From: Calothrix sp. PCC 7716
Lineage (GTDB): Bacteria > Cyanobacteriota > Cyanobacteriia > Cyanobacteriales > Nostocaceae
DNA length: 64,000 nucleotides
NCBI RefSeq assembly: GCF_019977735.1
Contig: NZ_AP025018.1
Location: forward strand, 9,428,580 to 9,492,579
Direction of reading: 5' to 3'
Below the pieces are notes generated by a model. The model searched no databases, had not been told where the DNA came from, and worked only from the letters and a program-made list of their open reading frames with translations. A program made the position numbers and the translations under genes. Of the stretch, positions 35,108-45,510 are shown in pieces. Within the stretch, counting starts at the first letter, position 1, and each line of letters opens with the position of its first letter.

Positions 35108-38100
35108 TCATCCTGCATTTATGCAATGTCTATAATTTAAGGTTTTATTAGCGTCTCCCTGTACTAATTCTATATTGCCATTTTTGTCAGTTACCCAACC
35201 TGAAGCTTCTATAATAGTCGGCACCCCTGCCAGTCCGGAAGGCTTATTTATTCTGGTTGTATTTGATTCTAGTTTGGCAGGAAACATCATCCAATCAAAA
35301 CCAGTACTTTGATCTTGTAATAGTTCATTTGGAGTAACAGGTAAACCAGAGCGACCAGTTACAATAAAAGTACTTTCATGTTTAGGATTACCGGGAGTGC
35401 AAGCATTATAAATTTGGTTAGAGGCATCAACTAAACTAACAGGAAGTTCGACTAAACCTTTACTAGGGTCTACATCAGGTCTAGGAATCTGTATATTTCC
35501 GCTAAGTTGTGGAGTGGCGCCTTTGGCAGTAATCTCACTTACATTATCTGATGGATTATCGCTTGCATCAATACCAAAGATTCCTGCGATATTCTCAATA
35601 ATAACATTTCCGCCGCGAAAGTTAGCTGAATCTGCTCGAATATTGCTATTTTCTGAAGGAACAGCAACAATAAAGCCATTTTTGGCATTTATATTAATGT
35701 TACCGCCAGTAATATTATTACCACTTGCATTAGTAGTTATATTGCTACCTCGACGTAATAATAGTAAAGGTGAATTGAGAAATATATTTCCACCACCACC
35801 AGTCGTATCAGCAGTTATTTTGGCGCCATTATCTAGCAACATTGAGTTAGCATTTATAGTTAAGTTGCCAGCGAAACCAGAATTTGCGCTGCTGGCAAAT
35901 AAACCACTATTTGAACCAGATATTTTTACATTTGCAGCATTTACTGTAATATTACCTGCTTTACCACCACCAAATGTAGAAGTGAGGAGATACCCAGAGT
36001 TTTCTAGATTTAAGGTGTTAGTATCAATAATTATATTGCCACTAATTATATTGCCAGCAGCAAAATCGCTACTGCTACTAGTAGATATTCCACCAACAAC
36101 TTTATCGCTGGGGTTAATAATGCCAGAGATATCAACTAAATTTGCTTTAATGTAAATATCACCTCCGTTTCCCTCTGCCCCATCGCGAATTCTGTTCGTG
36201 ATATAACCGCCGTCTTTTAGTATTAATGAACTAGCTTGAAGGTTAAGGTTTCCACTCCTACTTTCTACTCCTTGCTGTAAGCCTAAAGTAATTCTACTTG
36301 CTCGTCGAGTATCGCCACCACCAGCTATTAAGATTGTGCCTTTGATATTTAAGTTAATGTCTCCTGACGGTTTTCGTCTACCCCCCTCAGCCTCAGAATT
36401 TAGTGCGGCGCCATTGGTAATAGAAAGCGAATTTGCTGTAATATTAATGCTGCCACTAGCACCTTCATTTGAAGAGCCTGTTGATATGCCACTATAAAAA
36501 AGTCCATTTGTTCCATCAAAAGATACTGTATCGGCATTTATATTAACGTTACCTGCATCTTTCTTCCCAAGAGTAATAGTATTTAATTGTGAACCATTAC
36601 TGACAAGTACATCTTTAGCTGTAATGTTAATGTTACCTCCCTTGCCTGTTGCCCCTTCTCTTACAGTGGTTAATACTCGACTTTGATTAAAGTTAACATT
36701 TTTGCGAGCATTGATATTCACATTGCCTGCATCCCCTTGTGCAAAAGTACTAGCACGAATTTCCACAGGATTAATATATATTGATTGTGCATTCATATTA
36801 ATATCTCCGGCTCTGCTGGCGCCATAAGTAGAGCTATTGATATTACCGTTAACCTTAATATCTCCGTTTTTACTAATTAAATTAACATTACCTCCATTTT
36901 GACCCTCATTAATAGTAACTAGTTGTCCATTAGCATTAATTGCCTCAGCACTATTAATATTGATGGCGCCACCGTTCGTAAAAATTTTCTGAGTGCTTAC
37001 ATTTCCTGATGCTGTAGTTAAGTCAACTATCCCTCCAACACCATTAAATGGTTCTAAGGTAACAGTTCCCCCTAATGTTATTCCTTCGGGGACATTTTCT
37101 GTGCTAAAAGTAGGTGAATTACCAAAATTAACCCCTTCATAAGTTAAACTTTCCTGACCTGAGCGTAAAATTAATGCTGTACTTGTGCTTAAAGTTTCTG
37201 TATCTTTACCAGCAGGTAAATTAGTATCAGGTCTAGTAATATTAACGTTACCCTGCAACCTAATATTACCTTTGCTTTCAACTAATAGCGATGCCCCTGT
37301 ATAATTAGCTGCAATATCAACATCACCCGACGCGCTAATAATTGGGTCATACTTGCTAACAAAATTTGCTAACCTCCCAGATATACTTCGTAGTGATAAA
37401 CCCAAACCACTAACAAAGCGTGCATCACCAGAGATAATACCATCGCTAATTAAGCTTAAATTGCCATTACTTACAAACGGCGCCCTACTTGGGTGATTTA
37501 CTGCTAATATATCAATACCTTGATTGCCTTGAATGGTCAAATTACCACCTGAAGTAGCAAGAAATGGTGCCGTTACACTATCTCGGACTTTTACAGTGTC
37601 AGTCGCTAAAAGCGTTAAATTTCCAGAAGCTTGTAACTGTCCAGTTAAATCTAATTTATCACCTACTAACGTTAGGTTTTTACCCGGCGCCAAATTTCCA
37701 CTATTCTTTATAGTTGCTCCCGGCTGACTAACTCCATACTGTAATCCTGGTGTAATATTTATTTCAAGTAAAGGTAATGCTTGAGTATTGGTTGCACTGA
37801 AGGTACTTCCATTACTGAACTTGACACTTGCGGTTGTTGCAGCAAATGAACCACCAATATTCAAACGTGCGTTACCACCAAATATAATTCCATTCGGATT
37901 AATTAAAAATAAGTTGGCTATACCGTTGGTGCGAATTAACCCATCTATATTAGAAATTGACTTACCTGTGACGCGCGTTAATATATTTTCAATATTTAAA
38001 CTATTGTTAAAATAAGCCTCAGTACCAGTCGGAACAGAGAACTCTGAAAAACTATGAAATAAATTGGCGCCTGCTGTTGTTCCACCTGATATAATTCTAC

Positions 38101-38245
38101 TACTACCGTCTAATTTGACATTCGAGTTATTCGGAAGCGTTGTATCTGGGAGAATTTGAGCATATGAACTCTTGGCGTACAAAAGAGTACCAAGAAGTGA
38201 TATTACTAAACTATACAAAAAGGAAAAATGTATAATTCTTATCAT
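35108..38245 (-). CDS. FHA-type two-partner secretion exoprotein
   Basis: A 1045-residue exported adhesin-like protein. Signal peptide ends near SSYAQ-ILPD; residues 35-160 form the TPS secretion domain ([40 protein letters not shown]), followed by about 800 residues of short beta-helix repeats rich in Gly/Asn ([19 protein letters not shown]). The C-terminus is a short cap with cysteines ([12 protein letters not shown]) rather than a membrane barrel. It would be released by a TpsB (ShlB-type) porin, which is not in the window. It is read away from the sigma/CHAT block and toward it. The usual length of such proteins varies widely. Confidence 0.88.
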   Translation of the reverse strand: MIRIIHFSFLYSLVISLLGTLLYAKSSYAQILPDTTLPNNSNVKLDGSSRIISGGTTAGANLFHSFSEFSVPTGTEAYFNNSLNIENILTRVTGKSISNIDGLIRTNGIANLFLINPNGIIFGGNARLNIGGSFAATTASVKFSNGSTFSATNTQALPLLEINITPGLQYGVSQPGATIKNSGNLAPGKNLTLVGDKLDLTGQLQASGNLTLLATDTVKVRDSVTAPFLATSGGNLTIQGNQGIDILAVNHPSRAPFVSNGNLSLISDGIISGDARFVSGLGLSLRSISGRLANFVSKYDPIISASGDVDIAANYTGASLLVESKGNIRLQGNVNITRPDTNLPAGKDTETLSTSTALILRSGQESLTYEGVNFGNSPTFSTENVPEGITLGGTVTLEPFNGVGGIVDLTTASGNVSTQKIFTNGGAININSAEAINANGQLVTINEGQNGGNVNLISKNGDIKVNGNINSSTYGASRAGDINMNAQSIYINPVEIRASTFAQGDAGNVNINARKNVNFNQSRVLTTVREGATGKGGNINITAKDVLVSNGSQLNTITLGKKDAGNVNINADTVSFDGTNGLFYSGISTGSSNEGASGSINITANSLSITNGAALNSEAEGGRRKPSGDINLNIKGTILIAGGGDTRRASRITLGLQQGVESRSGNLNLQASSLILKDGGYITNRIRDGAEGNGGDIYIKANLVDISGIINPSDKVVGGISTSSSSDFAAGNIISGNIIIDTNTLNLENSGYLLTSTFGGGKAGNITVNAANVKISGSNSGLFASSANSGFAGNLTINANSMLLDNGAKITADTTGGGGNIFLNSPLLLLRRGSNITTNASGNNITGGNININAKNGFIVAVPSENSNIRADSANFRGGNVIIENIAGIFGIDASDNPSDNVSEITAKGATPQLSGNIQIPRPDVDPSKGLVELPVSLVDASNQIYNACTPGNPKHESTFIVTGRSGLPVTPNELLQDQSTGFDWMMFPAKLESNTTRINKPSGLAGVPTIIEASGWVTDKNGNIELVQGDANKTLNYRHCINAG

Positions 38246-38265
38246 ATACTTACTCCTTTATATAC

Positions 38266-39015
38266 TTAACGCTCCACAGAACGAATTGTACTATTTTGTA
38301 TCACCTGTAGTTCAGGATTATGCGCGGTTATATTATTAAATAAAGATAAGCGAAAGTCTTTGAATTGAGTTTCATTGCCAGGATACTTTAAAACAATTCC
38401 TAGAGCATCAAACAAAAGATTTTCTTGAGCGTATAGCTTTGCTTTTCCCAAATTATCGCGTACACGTTCTAGTTGACTTTTTAAACTTGGCTGTATTGGT
38501 GCAACTTGGATATCTGACTCAGCAAATAAATTACCAGATGGACGATTGGAGTCGCAAACTAGCACTACCTGCCAGCGATACTGCTTACCAACCTCTAAGG
38601 AAGGCGCCGACGAAGCAAGTGTTAGTGCTGTAATTCCAGAAGTGCTTTTAAAAGTATTACCTTTAACAAGCTTGTAACTATTATTTTCTCGCTCATATAA
38701 TCGAAATTCTATCGGTACTGATGCAGTATCACGTACAAACCAAGCAAATGTCGGACGTGTTAAAACTGTTTGTGCTGGAGAGGCAGTTGGACTAAGTAAA
38801 ATAAGTGCAGGACCGCTGTTTGATGCTACAGTGGTTCCACAACCGCGACTTCCAGATGACCTACCACTTGTAGGCGCCTGGTCAGGAGGTGGTTTTTTGG
38901 TGTTTGCTAAAACCGTCAAAGGTATTGCTGTAGATAGCGAAGTTTCTAAAGATACAATTATTAGCAGCATAGCCACCGCTTTCCTACTAGACTTTATAAA
39001 ATTGTAAAAATTCAT
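38266..39015 (-). CDS. DUF928-domain protein, exported
   Basis: A 249-residue protein with a signal-like N-terminus (AVAMLLIIVSLETSLSTAIPL) and the DUF928 pattern (PALILLSPTASPAQTVLTRP then TFAWFVRD, LEVGKQYRWQVVLVCDSN, NLFAESDIQV). It is a cyanobacterial family of unknown function usually found with FHA/CHAT and CHASE2 genes. Its start lies 20 bp after the exoprotein gene in the reading direction (it is upstream on the minus strand), so both are likely one transcript. Confidence 0.85.
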   Translation of the reverse strand: MNFYNFIKSSRKAVAMLLIIVSLETSLSTAIPLTVLANTKKPPPDQAPTSGRSSGSRGCGTTVASNSGPALILLSPTASPAQTVLTRPTFAWFVRDTASVPIEFRLYERENNSYKLVKGNTFKSTSGITALTLASSAPSLEVGKQYRWQVVLVCDSNRPSGNLFAESDIQVAPIQPSLKSQLERVRDNLGKAKLYAQENLLFDALGIVLKYPGNETQFKDFRLSLFNNITAHNPELQVIQNSTIRSVER

Positions 39016-40653
39016 AGCTAATTAAGAAAGGTGTAGAACACCCAATTTTTACATTTGTTTACTGCGTATCCTATTATAGAACTTATATTGTCTCAGTAAA
39101 CCTAACTATAGTATAGTATTACGCTGCATAAATTTTCTTATTAACGAATGTTTCAATTCAAGATTTTTTCAAGATACGTTGCCACCAAGGTTTAATATTT
39201 CGCCAAGTCAGTTCGCAAATGGTACCTTGGGGTAAACGTACTTTTCTTTGGAATGTGCCTCGTAACTTACTTGATAATTCTTGAGCTTGAATTGTGCCAC
39301 GTCCGCTTTTAGCACGGCGCCCCCCTGAATAGTTACTTTGGTCATTAAATCCGTTATCAATTATTTGTAGAATACATAAGTTCTGCTCTTGCTTGCAAAC
39401 TACATCTAAACGAGTTGGATTTTTTGCGTGTTTACCGACATTGCACAAGGCTTCTTCTAAAAAAAGGCACAAACCTATTTTATGTTCTGGGGAAAGAGAA
39501 CAGTCTTCAAGTGGGGTAAAGTCAGGAGGAATATAAGTTTTAATTGTATCGAATCCTGGTAAACTACGCATTAATGTGTTTTCGTAAATTTCGTATAATA
39601 AGGCTGGAATTGGAGTATCAACGTAGCGATTATTACAAGATAATAGCTCTTGATTCATTACTTCATAAACAGTCCGCACTTCATAATTTAAAGCTTGTAG
39701 CTGCATACGTAGTTGAGAGTTAGACGAGTTATCATCAAGACATCTCAGCATTGCTGCTATAGTTTGGAGTGGACCATTGTGAACTGCATCATAAGTACGT
39801 TTCAACGTCAATATCCGCTGTTCCATAAAAATTCTATAGTTTTGGTCGAATAATGATGTTGTTAAGCCGGCGCCGCACAATGCTAATAATGTTGGTACAA
39901 GAGGTATCCACCAGGATAAAACCATTAGCGAATAGCAGATTAATATCAGCAAGAAGCTAGCTAGAGCTAAACTTAGAAGTGTTTTCCAAGGAGATTGAAG
40001 AAGTAAACCAGTAGCAATTCCTAGTATACCCCATGTAAAAATCCACAAGTAGTCCCAAGCAAAAAACCAGGTTTGAATAAATGGTCTGTTATGAAGAACG
40101 TTGTTAATAATTTGACTTGTTGCATGTGCATGATACTCAACACCGTAAATTAGCTGGTATTGGTCGGTACTATTTACGACATCACTTAGCCAAGTACCTT
40201 TAGTTGCTGAAGTCATAAAAGTATCATTAATGCTCGTTGTCATCATACCAATTAGAACTATGCGGTTTTGCATCAACTGGGGTTTAACTCGGTTTAATAA
40301 AACATCGGTAAGCGATACAACCGTAAATGGATACTTACTGCTACGATAATTAATTAATATTTGATTGCCACCTGAAGCAGCGTTAACATAGGCGCCAGTA
40401 TGCGAATGAAAACGGTTTAGTTCAGTGTTACCAAAAAAAATGGGAAAATCAGCACGGGCGCCATGTTTAAAAGCAATACCCTTTGATTGTAAGTATAATT
40501 GTGCAAGTTTTAATGATAAAGAGTATTTAATTTGACTTTCATTCCCTCGACTTGCAAGTAAACAGCGTCTTAATTTTCCATCTGGGTCAAGAACCACATC
40601 AGAAATTGCGATGCGATTTGGTGGTAACTCTGGAGGTGGTTTGACAATTAAGG

Positions 40654-42895
40654 CTCACATTCCGCACCCCTAACTGTCACACAAGTGTTTTTACTGATTA
40701 TTTTCTCCATCAAAAGATTAAAGTTATACTTTCGTTATATTTATAACCGTATTATTTACCTATTTTAGAAAAGATTTCTATTCTCAATTAATATCAATAA
40801 ATATTCAGGTTTAACTAATAGCTAAAAGTCTATGATTATTTACAAAATAATTGTATTTAATTTATACAATAGCAATTATAAGTAACTAGAATTTGTGACC
40901 ATTAATTTCAATTAATAGCCTCTATAACAAATAAATTTTTAAATTTTTAATACAGTCAAATTAACATTGATAATAATAACGACAATTGTCTGGCAACAGG
41001 CTCAAAATATACTCTCTTTCTGAATTCCAGTTTGATATTAATATTCGATTATCAATTTTCACTAAATGTATCGATTGAAAACATTGAAATATCCACCGCA
41101 TGGTTGGATTGTTTACAGATTTACCAAGCTGATTTTTTATAGTAGATTTAGTCGCTACCAAAGCTTTTCTTATTTGTCTTTGGGCTAGAGTATATACTAG
41201 TAAACATAATCCCATTATCATAGCCATAGCTTCAATTCTTTCCGGAGATTTAAGAAAAATGCTATCTGCAAAAAATAAAGCATCTTTAAGAAACCTAAAT
41301 CCTCTTTCACAGCTTTGCTGTGCCTTATACTCAGAAATCATATCATCATTGGTAAGAGATTTTTCATCTAAAACATTTGTTGCAAGAATAAAGCGTCCAG
41401 CTCTTTGATGGGCTTTTTTGATTTCATTAATATTCTCCGAGAATGAAGCATTCACTTGATAAAAAGTTGTTTGCTCTTTTTTACTTGCTAATTGCCGTTC
41501 TAAGTATTCGATGTTATCGAGTTGATGATATTTTAACTGTTTGTTTAAATTCTCTACGGCTTGAACAGCTTCTTGATAAGAATGAAATTTTGAGTTAAGC
41601 AGTTTTTTCAACTTATCTAATGAACTAGTTTTTAGCCGAGATATTCTTTTCTCTAATTGACGTAAATCAGATTTTTTTCTTTCTACGCTCTCTACAACTA
41701 GCCATCTTTGTTCAACTCCACCATAATTACTTTTAACTACACAATAATAGTATCCTGTTAAAGAACTATTAATAAAATCAGTTGGTAATAATGTCGATAC
41801 TAATTCTTTTGCTAATCCTACAGTCATTGGCACTCTAGACAACCATCTTACTTCGGATAATAAATTGATATTTTTTGCATTAAATAAAGCTCCATCTGCA
41901 ACCAATAAATCCTCGTCCGACATCTGTTTTTGTGCTTTTTCTTTTTTTAGATGTTCCTTATATTCTAAAAATATTTGAGCAAAACTTGAAGAATCAGATT
42001 TATTTCCAGATTCTGGTTTTAAAAATATTGGTATATCTCCGTCTCCAGATGATATTAATTCTATAATAAATTGTTTTAAATCAGGTCTGTGGTCACGAGA
42101 ATAACCATAGGTAATTTCAATGGCTTGTGATGCCTTAATTTCAATCCCTGATGAATAATTAAAAACTCCCGAAGGTAAACTAGTACTATATTCACCATGT
42201 AAATGCATCGATGTTGAATCCAAATGTGAAGATTTTAAACTAATATTAAACTCTTTTATAACACTAATACTAATAGCTAAGAATACCTCCGTTAAACCTT
42301 TAATAAATAATTTGTCCATTACTCTACCTAATTTATCATCATTTAAATATTCTGCTTTGACTCCTTCTCCTATTAAATGCTCACAAGGTTTATCTTTAAA
42401 AAACTCTGGAAACATATACAAAGGGCTACTTACAAAACCTAACCCATTTAATATCATCGCCTTAACTACGTGTCCTGGGCTAACTTTTTCCCCTGATTCT
42501 TGTCCAACTATTTCATTAATAATTTCTACCAAGCCCATTGAATCTATAATCCCTGCAATTATACCCAAATGGTCTATGCTTTGAATTTCAACATCTCTAT
42601 GATTAAACATGACGATAAAATACAAGTTACGACATCTGTTAAAATTTTCGCACTTTATGTACCTGATAATTTCTTTTCAATCGTTGGCACCATTTCTCTT
42701 TAGCCATTCCACGCATACAAATGCACGACTAGGGTGCCGTTCATCTAGTTGGTACTTATATATAAATAGGATTTATTTTTATTAAGCTTTAAAATATACA
42801 TGAATATTGCCGCCATTTATAGTTCTAAAATACTCTTTTGTCAGCATTGCTTTAGTACTTAAGAACTTGTGACAGTTAGGGGTGCGGAATGTGGG
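40654..42895 (-). mobile_element. IS1634-family insertion sequence (2.24 kb)
   Basis: Terminal inverted repeats of about 28 bp begin CYCACATTCCGCACCCC at 40654 and end as the complement at 42895, with one mismatch near the ends. The target TTAAGG is duplicated at 40648-40653 and 42896-42901. It inserted into the CHASE2 kinase gene in the same direction as that gene. No GGCGCC occurs inside, unlike most of the window. The clean repeats suggest recent transposition. Confidence 0.92.
40961..42610 (-). CDS. IS1634-family transposase
   Basis: A 549-residue DDE transposase. It begins MFNHRDVEIQSIDHLGIIAG (a five-codon extension to 42625 is possible). The catalytic aspartates read HLDSTSMHL and LVADGALF, and the C-terminal Glu lies in QQSCERGFRFLKDALFF with the family's YREK-like arrangement; a long coiled insertion separates them. 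It fills the element and is uninterrupted, so it may be active. Confidence 0.92.
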   Translation of the reverse strand: MFNHRDVEIQSIDHLGIIAGIIDSMGLVEIINEIVGQESGEKVSPGHVVKAMILNGLGFVSSPLYMFPEFFKDKPCEHLIGEGVKAEYLNDDKLGRVMDKLFIKGLTEVFLAISISVIKEFNISLKSSHLDSTSMHLHGEYSTSLPSGVFNYSSGIEIKASQAIEITYGYSRDHRPDLKQFIIELISSGDGDIPIFLKPESGNKSDSSSFAQIFLEYKEHLKKEKAQKQMSDEDLLVADGALFNAKNINLLSEVRWLSRVPMTVGLAKELVSTLLPTDFINSSLTGYYYCVVKSNYGGVEQRWLVVESVERKKSDLRQLEKRISRLKTSSLDKLKKLLNSKFHSYQEAVQAVENLNKQLKYHQLDNIEYLERQLASKKEQTTFYQVNASFSENINEIKKAHQRAGRFILATNVLDEKSLTNDDMISEYKAQQSCERGFRFLKDALFFADSIFLKSPERIEAMAMIMGLCLLVYTLAQRQIRKALVATKSTIKNQLGKSVNNPTMRWIFQCFQSIHLVKIDNRILISNWNSEREYILSLLPDNCRYYYQC

Positions 42896-43306
42896 TTAAG
42901 GAAGAACGAGTGTTTAAAGCAGCTTCAATTCCAATTAAATTAGGGCTATTTTCAAGAATATTGCTCAATTTTACTCGGTCAGGACTATAAGTTAAATCTC
43001 GGAAAATGTCTAACCCGATAGCTGTAGGTTTATAACTTTGGATAATTGTTAACAATTGAGCTAAATCTCGGTCGGGGATAGGATATTTCCCAACGGTTCT
43101 GATATCATCTTCGTTAATTCCAACAATTACAACCTCTGGGTCGGATGCTTCGGGTGGACGTAACTGTAGAAAATTATCAAAAGCTATCCACTCTAATAGT
43201 TGCAAAGAACCCGTTAGCCGAACGAATATAATACAGGCTATCACTGCTAATCCTGGTAGTGCAAATTTACGCAAAATTTCTGCTCTAATCAGAATTTTCA
43301 ACATAA

Positions 43307-43975
43307 CTAGTTAATTAACCCTAACTTGCGTGCGGCAATTTCAATTTGAATTCTTAATTCCTTATCTGGTTCATCGTAAACACCCAAAGCATCTTGTAGT
43401 CGAACCCAGTAGTTACGGATGGTACGGTCGCTAAGTTGCATACGTTCGGCAATCGCTTTATCGGTTAGACCTTCTTGGAATTTGAGCGTTAAAACTTCTA
43501 ACCATTTGCGGTCAAATTCAGAACGTGACCGCAACTGGGGTGGTAGGTATATTGAACCTCGCAAAGCCAAATCAATTAATCTAAGCATCTCCTGTATTGG
43601 TAGCGATTTATCCATTGCAGCAAATCCACCCTCGTATGAATTAATCATAGGCTTTAACTGTATAAGGGGTTTAATATTTGTACTCAGTACTAAAATATTT
43701 GGAGCCAGCTTACTTTCAATTATAGTCTTAAGGAACTGCATCCCCACTTCTGGACTTGCTATAGCATGAGGTTTTGCTGGTAAACTTAAATCAATCACAA
43801 CTAGCGTTGGATGGTAACTTAGCTGCATTTGAGCAGTTTGTACATCTTGTGCTGTCAAGATTTCTGATGAAGGATAAGTACGCTTTAAAGCTGGGACTGT
43901 ACCCTCTAATATTGCCTCATGGTCATCAATAACCAAAAATATCTGCTTACTCGAATCATTTGTGTTTCGGCTCAT
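43307..43975 (-). CDS. LuxR/NarL-type response regulator
   Basis: A 222-residue response regulator. The receiver domain has VIDDHEAILEG, the phosphoryl acceptor in VVIDLSLP (Asp near residue 61) and NILVLSTN; the C-terminal HTH reads GLTDKAIAERMQLSDRTIRNYWVRL, a LuxR helix-turn-helix. Its stop lies 2 bp before the CHASE2 kinase ATG, so they form a two-component pair whose kinase is now split. A possible target is the exoprotein transcript downstream. Confidence 0.9.
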   Translation of the reverse strand: MSRNTNDSSKQIFLVIDDHEAILEGTVPALKRTYPSSEILTAQDVQTAQMQLSYHPTLVVIDLSLPAKPHAIASPEVGMQFLKTIIESKLAPNILVLSTNIKPLIQLKPMINSYEGGFAAMDKSLPIQEMLRLIDLALRGSIYLPPQLRSRSEFDRKWLEVLTLKFQEGLTDKAIAERMQLSDRTIRNYWVRLQDALGVYDEPDKELRIQIEIAARKLGLIN

Positions 43976-44151
43976 AGGCGATAATTCTCCAATATCACAT
44001 AACTTATATATTTTAGTAGGAATAACGATATTTTAAATCAATATGTAACAAAATAAATTTCTTTATAATGCAAACTAATTTCCAGATTTGGTAACTGGTT
44101 TTCCAAAAATGGAAACATAAAATGAATTTAATTAAGGCAAGCTTTTATCAT

Positions 44152-44212
44152 AAAAAGCTGACAAATTATTGTAAGAATTTGAAAGCGGTCAAGTATTGGA
44201 ACTCAGTACACT
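44152..44212 (+). promoter_or_regulatory. AraC-type promoter module, copy 8
   Basis: AAAAAGCTGA (44152-44161) and AAGAATTTGA (44173-44182), 21 bp apart; TACACT at 44207-44212. Thirty-three bp later starts the crystallin-like gene, whose ATG is preceded by AAGGAG. Confidence 0.72.
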
Positions 44213-44245
44213 TCAAATAGATAGGTTAAATAAGGAGAAAAAACA

Positions 44246-44584
44246 ATGTTAACGACTAAATTGAAGGTTTTGGCAGTTTTAGGTGCTAGTTTGATTGGGA
44301 GCGCCATTCAGCAAACAAATGTATTGGCACAAGGCGTACCAGATGTGATTTTGTGGGATCATAAAATTGGTAGAGGAGCATCATTTCAGACAAATAAAGC
44401 CGTGCCAGATTTGGGTAAATTTAACAACAGAGCTTCAGCGATTCAAGTCAATAATGGTCAGAAGTGGAGATTTTACGAAGGTAAAAACTTTACGGGTGCA
44501 TTTATTGAAATAGGTCCAGATGAAGCTCGTGGAAATATTGGACGGTTCAATAATAGAGTCTCATCTCTAAGAGCAGTTCGTTAG
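44246..44584 (+). CDS. secreted beta/gamma-crystallin-like protein
   Basis: A 112-residue exported protein: signal peptide (LKVLAVLGASLIGSAIQQT, cleavage after VLAQ), then WRFYEGKNFTGAFIEIGPDE and RFNNRVSSLRAVR, a Greek-key calcium-binding crystallin motif as in peptidase inhibitor family I36. One motif is clear and a degenerate one precedes it. A second, divergent copy is at 45511, also under an AraC module. Function is probably in the periplasm or outside. Confidence 0.8.
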   Translation: MLTTKLKVLAVLGASLIGSAIQQTNVLAQGVPDVILWDHKIGRGASFQTNKAVPDLGKFNNRASAIQVNNGQKWRFYEGKNFTGAFIEIGPDEARGNIGRFNNRVSSLRAVR

Positions 44585-44597
44585 TAATAAAAACCTC

Positions 44598-44625
44598 GTA
44601 GAGACTAAACATGCTTAGTCTCTAC
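44598..44625. repeat. dispersed hairpin
   Basis: GTAGAGACTAA pairs perfectly with TTAGTCTCTAC across a 6-base loop, 14 bp after the crystallin-like stop codon. It resembles the GTAGAGAC-type hairpins in the MITE at 21091. It could end transcription, but no U run follows. Confidence 0.55.
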
Positions 44626-44940
44626 ATTATGGGCTGACGTATTAGGCGCCTTCAAAATCAAAATTCTTTTACTATTACAGGTCATTCTAAATTACTAAAT
44701 AGTCTTTATAAACTACAAATTTGAGAGGTACGTAGTATCGCTTCAGCGAACAAAAGTATTAAAATAAAGACTCAGGCTAAAGCCTTACTACGTAGCTCCC
44801 TTAAATTTTCCATTTATGGAAACATAAGGGGAGTTCAGTTATTTATACTTAAATTATCTAATATTTGATATCTTATATCTTCCATTTAGAGGTAAAACCC
44901 GCTAAATAAAAATATTAGTGCTATTAATATTAAGTCAGGT
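44626..44940. other. intergenic, inverted repeat near TACTACG
   Basis: CGTAGTA (about 44733) and TACTACG (about 44797) bracket AGCGAAC-like bases, another interspersed cyanobacterial repeat pattern. No gene is seen. One GGCGCC occurs at 44645. Confidence 0.4.
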
Positions 44941-44946
44941 GAAGTT

Positions 44947-45369
44947 ATGAGTAAGTTATACGTTGAATCTTTAACTCAGGTATTGGTAATTCATTTACTG
45001 CGACACTATTCTACCAAAGCGCAAATTATTTCATCTAATAATAAAACCTTAACTGGCGCCCAATTGCAGCAAGCACTCGATTATATTCACACTCACCTTG
45101 ACGAAGATTTATCGTTAGTACAAATTGCAGAAGTCGTCAATATCAGCCCCACTTATTTTGCCAGTTTGTTCAAAATTACTACAGGTAATTCTCCGCACCA
45201 GTATGTGATTCAACAACGGGTGGAACGTGCGAAAATGCTGCTGTCGAAAACAGATTTAGCAATTTCAGACATTGCATTACAAGTAGGTTTTTCTAGCCAA
45301 AGTCATTTAACACAACAGTTTAAACGATTTACAGGTATGACACCAAAACAGGTTCGCTCCTTATCATAA
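44947..45369 (+). CDS. stand-alone AraC DNA-binding domain
   Basis: A 140-residue protein equal to the last 40-45% of the AraC regulator at 11293-12207: LSLVQIAEVVNISPTYFASL and SDIALQVGFSSQSHLTQQFK with TPKQVRSLS at the end. The sensing half is missing. GTGAAG precedes ATG 44947. Either a free activator that binds the same sites without an effector, or a truncated copy. Promoter copy 9 starts at its stop codon, as copy 2 does after the full gene. Confidence 0.75.
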   Translation: MSKLYVESLTQVLVIHLLRHYSTKAQIISSNNKTLTGAQLQQALDYIHTHLDEDLSLVQIAEVVNISPTYFASLFKITTGNSPHQYVIQQRVERAKMLLSKTDLAISDIALQVGFSSQSHLTQQFKRFTGMTPKQVRSLS

Positions 45370-45428
45370 AAATCTAACAAAATATCATAAGAATTTGAAA
45401 GCATTTAAGCATTAGAACTCAGTAAACT
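45368..45428 (+). promoter_or_regulatory. AraC-type promoter module, copy 9
   Basis: AAAAATCTAA (45368-45377) and AAGAATTTGA (45389-45398), 21 bp apart; TAAACT at 45423-45428. It directly follows the stand-alone AraC domain and precedes the second crystallin-like gene. Confidence 0.7.
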
Positions 45429-45510
45429 TGTAAATGTAAGGTCAAAGAATCATTCTTTGATTTTTGAAAAAACGTGAAAGCAATATTTGTTAGAAAAAGG
45501 AATGAAAGCC

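Larger units (their letters stand above)
39158..43304 (-). pseudogene. CHASE2-domain sensor histidine kinase, split by an IS element
   Basis: The N-terminal piece (42902-43304) starts MLKILIRAEILRKFALPGLAV, and contains CHASE2 sequence (VVIVGINEDDIRTVGKYPIP) up to LNTRSSLT. The C-terminal piece (39158 to about 40653) continues the CHASE2 domain, three or four membrane helices and a HisKA-like coiled region, with the ATPase motif LCLFLEEALCNVGKHAKN (HATPase N box) and a G-box-like SGGRRAKSGRGT. Removing the IS and one TTAAGG rejoins RSSL-IVKPPPELPPNRIAI in frame, giving about 630 residues. It would sense an external signal and phosphorylate the LuxR-type regulator 2 bp upstream. Confidence 0.9.

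Noticed and set aside
35514-36155. 213-codon plus-strand open frame inside the FHA exoprotein gene
   Set aside because: It is antisense to a clear coding gene and reflects the repetitive Gly/Asn codon pattern; no family signature.
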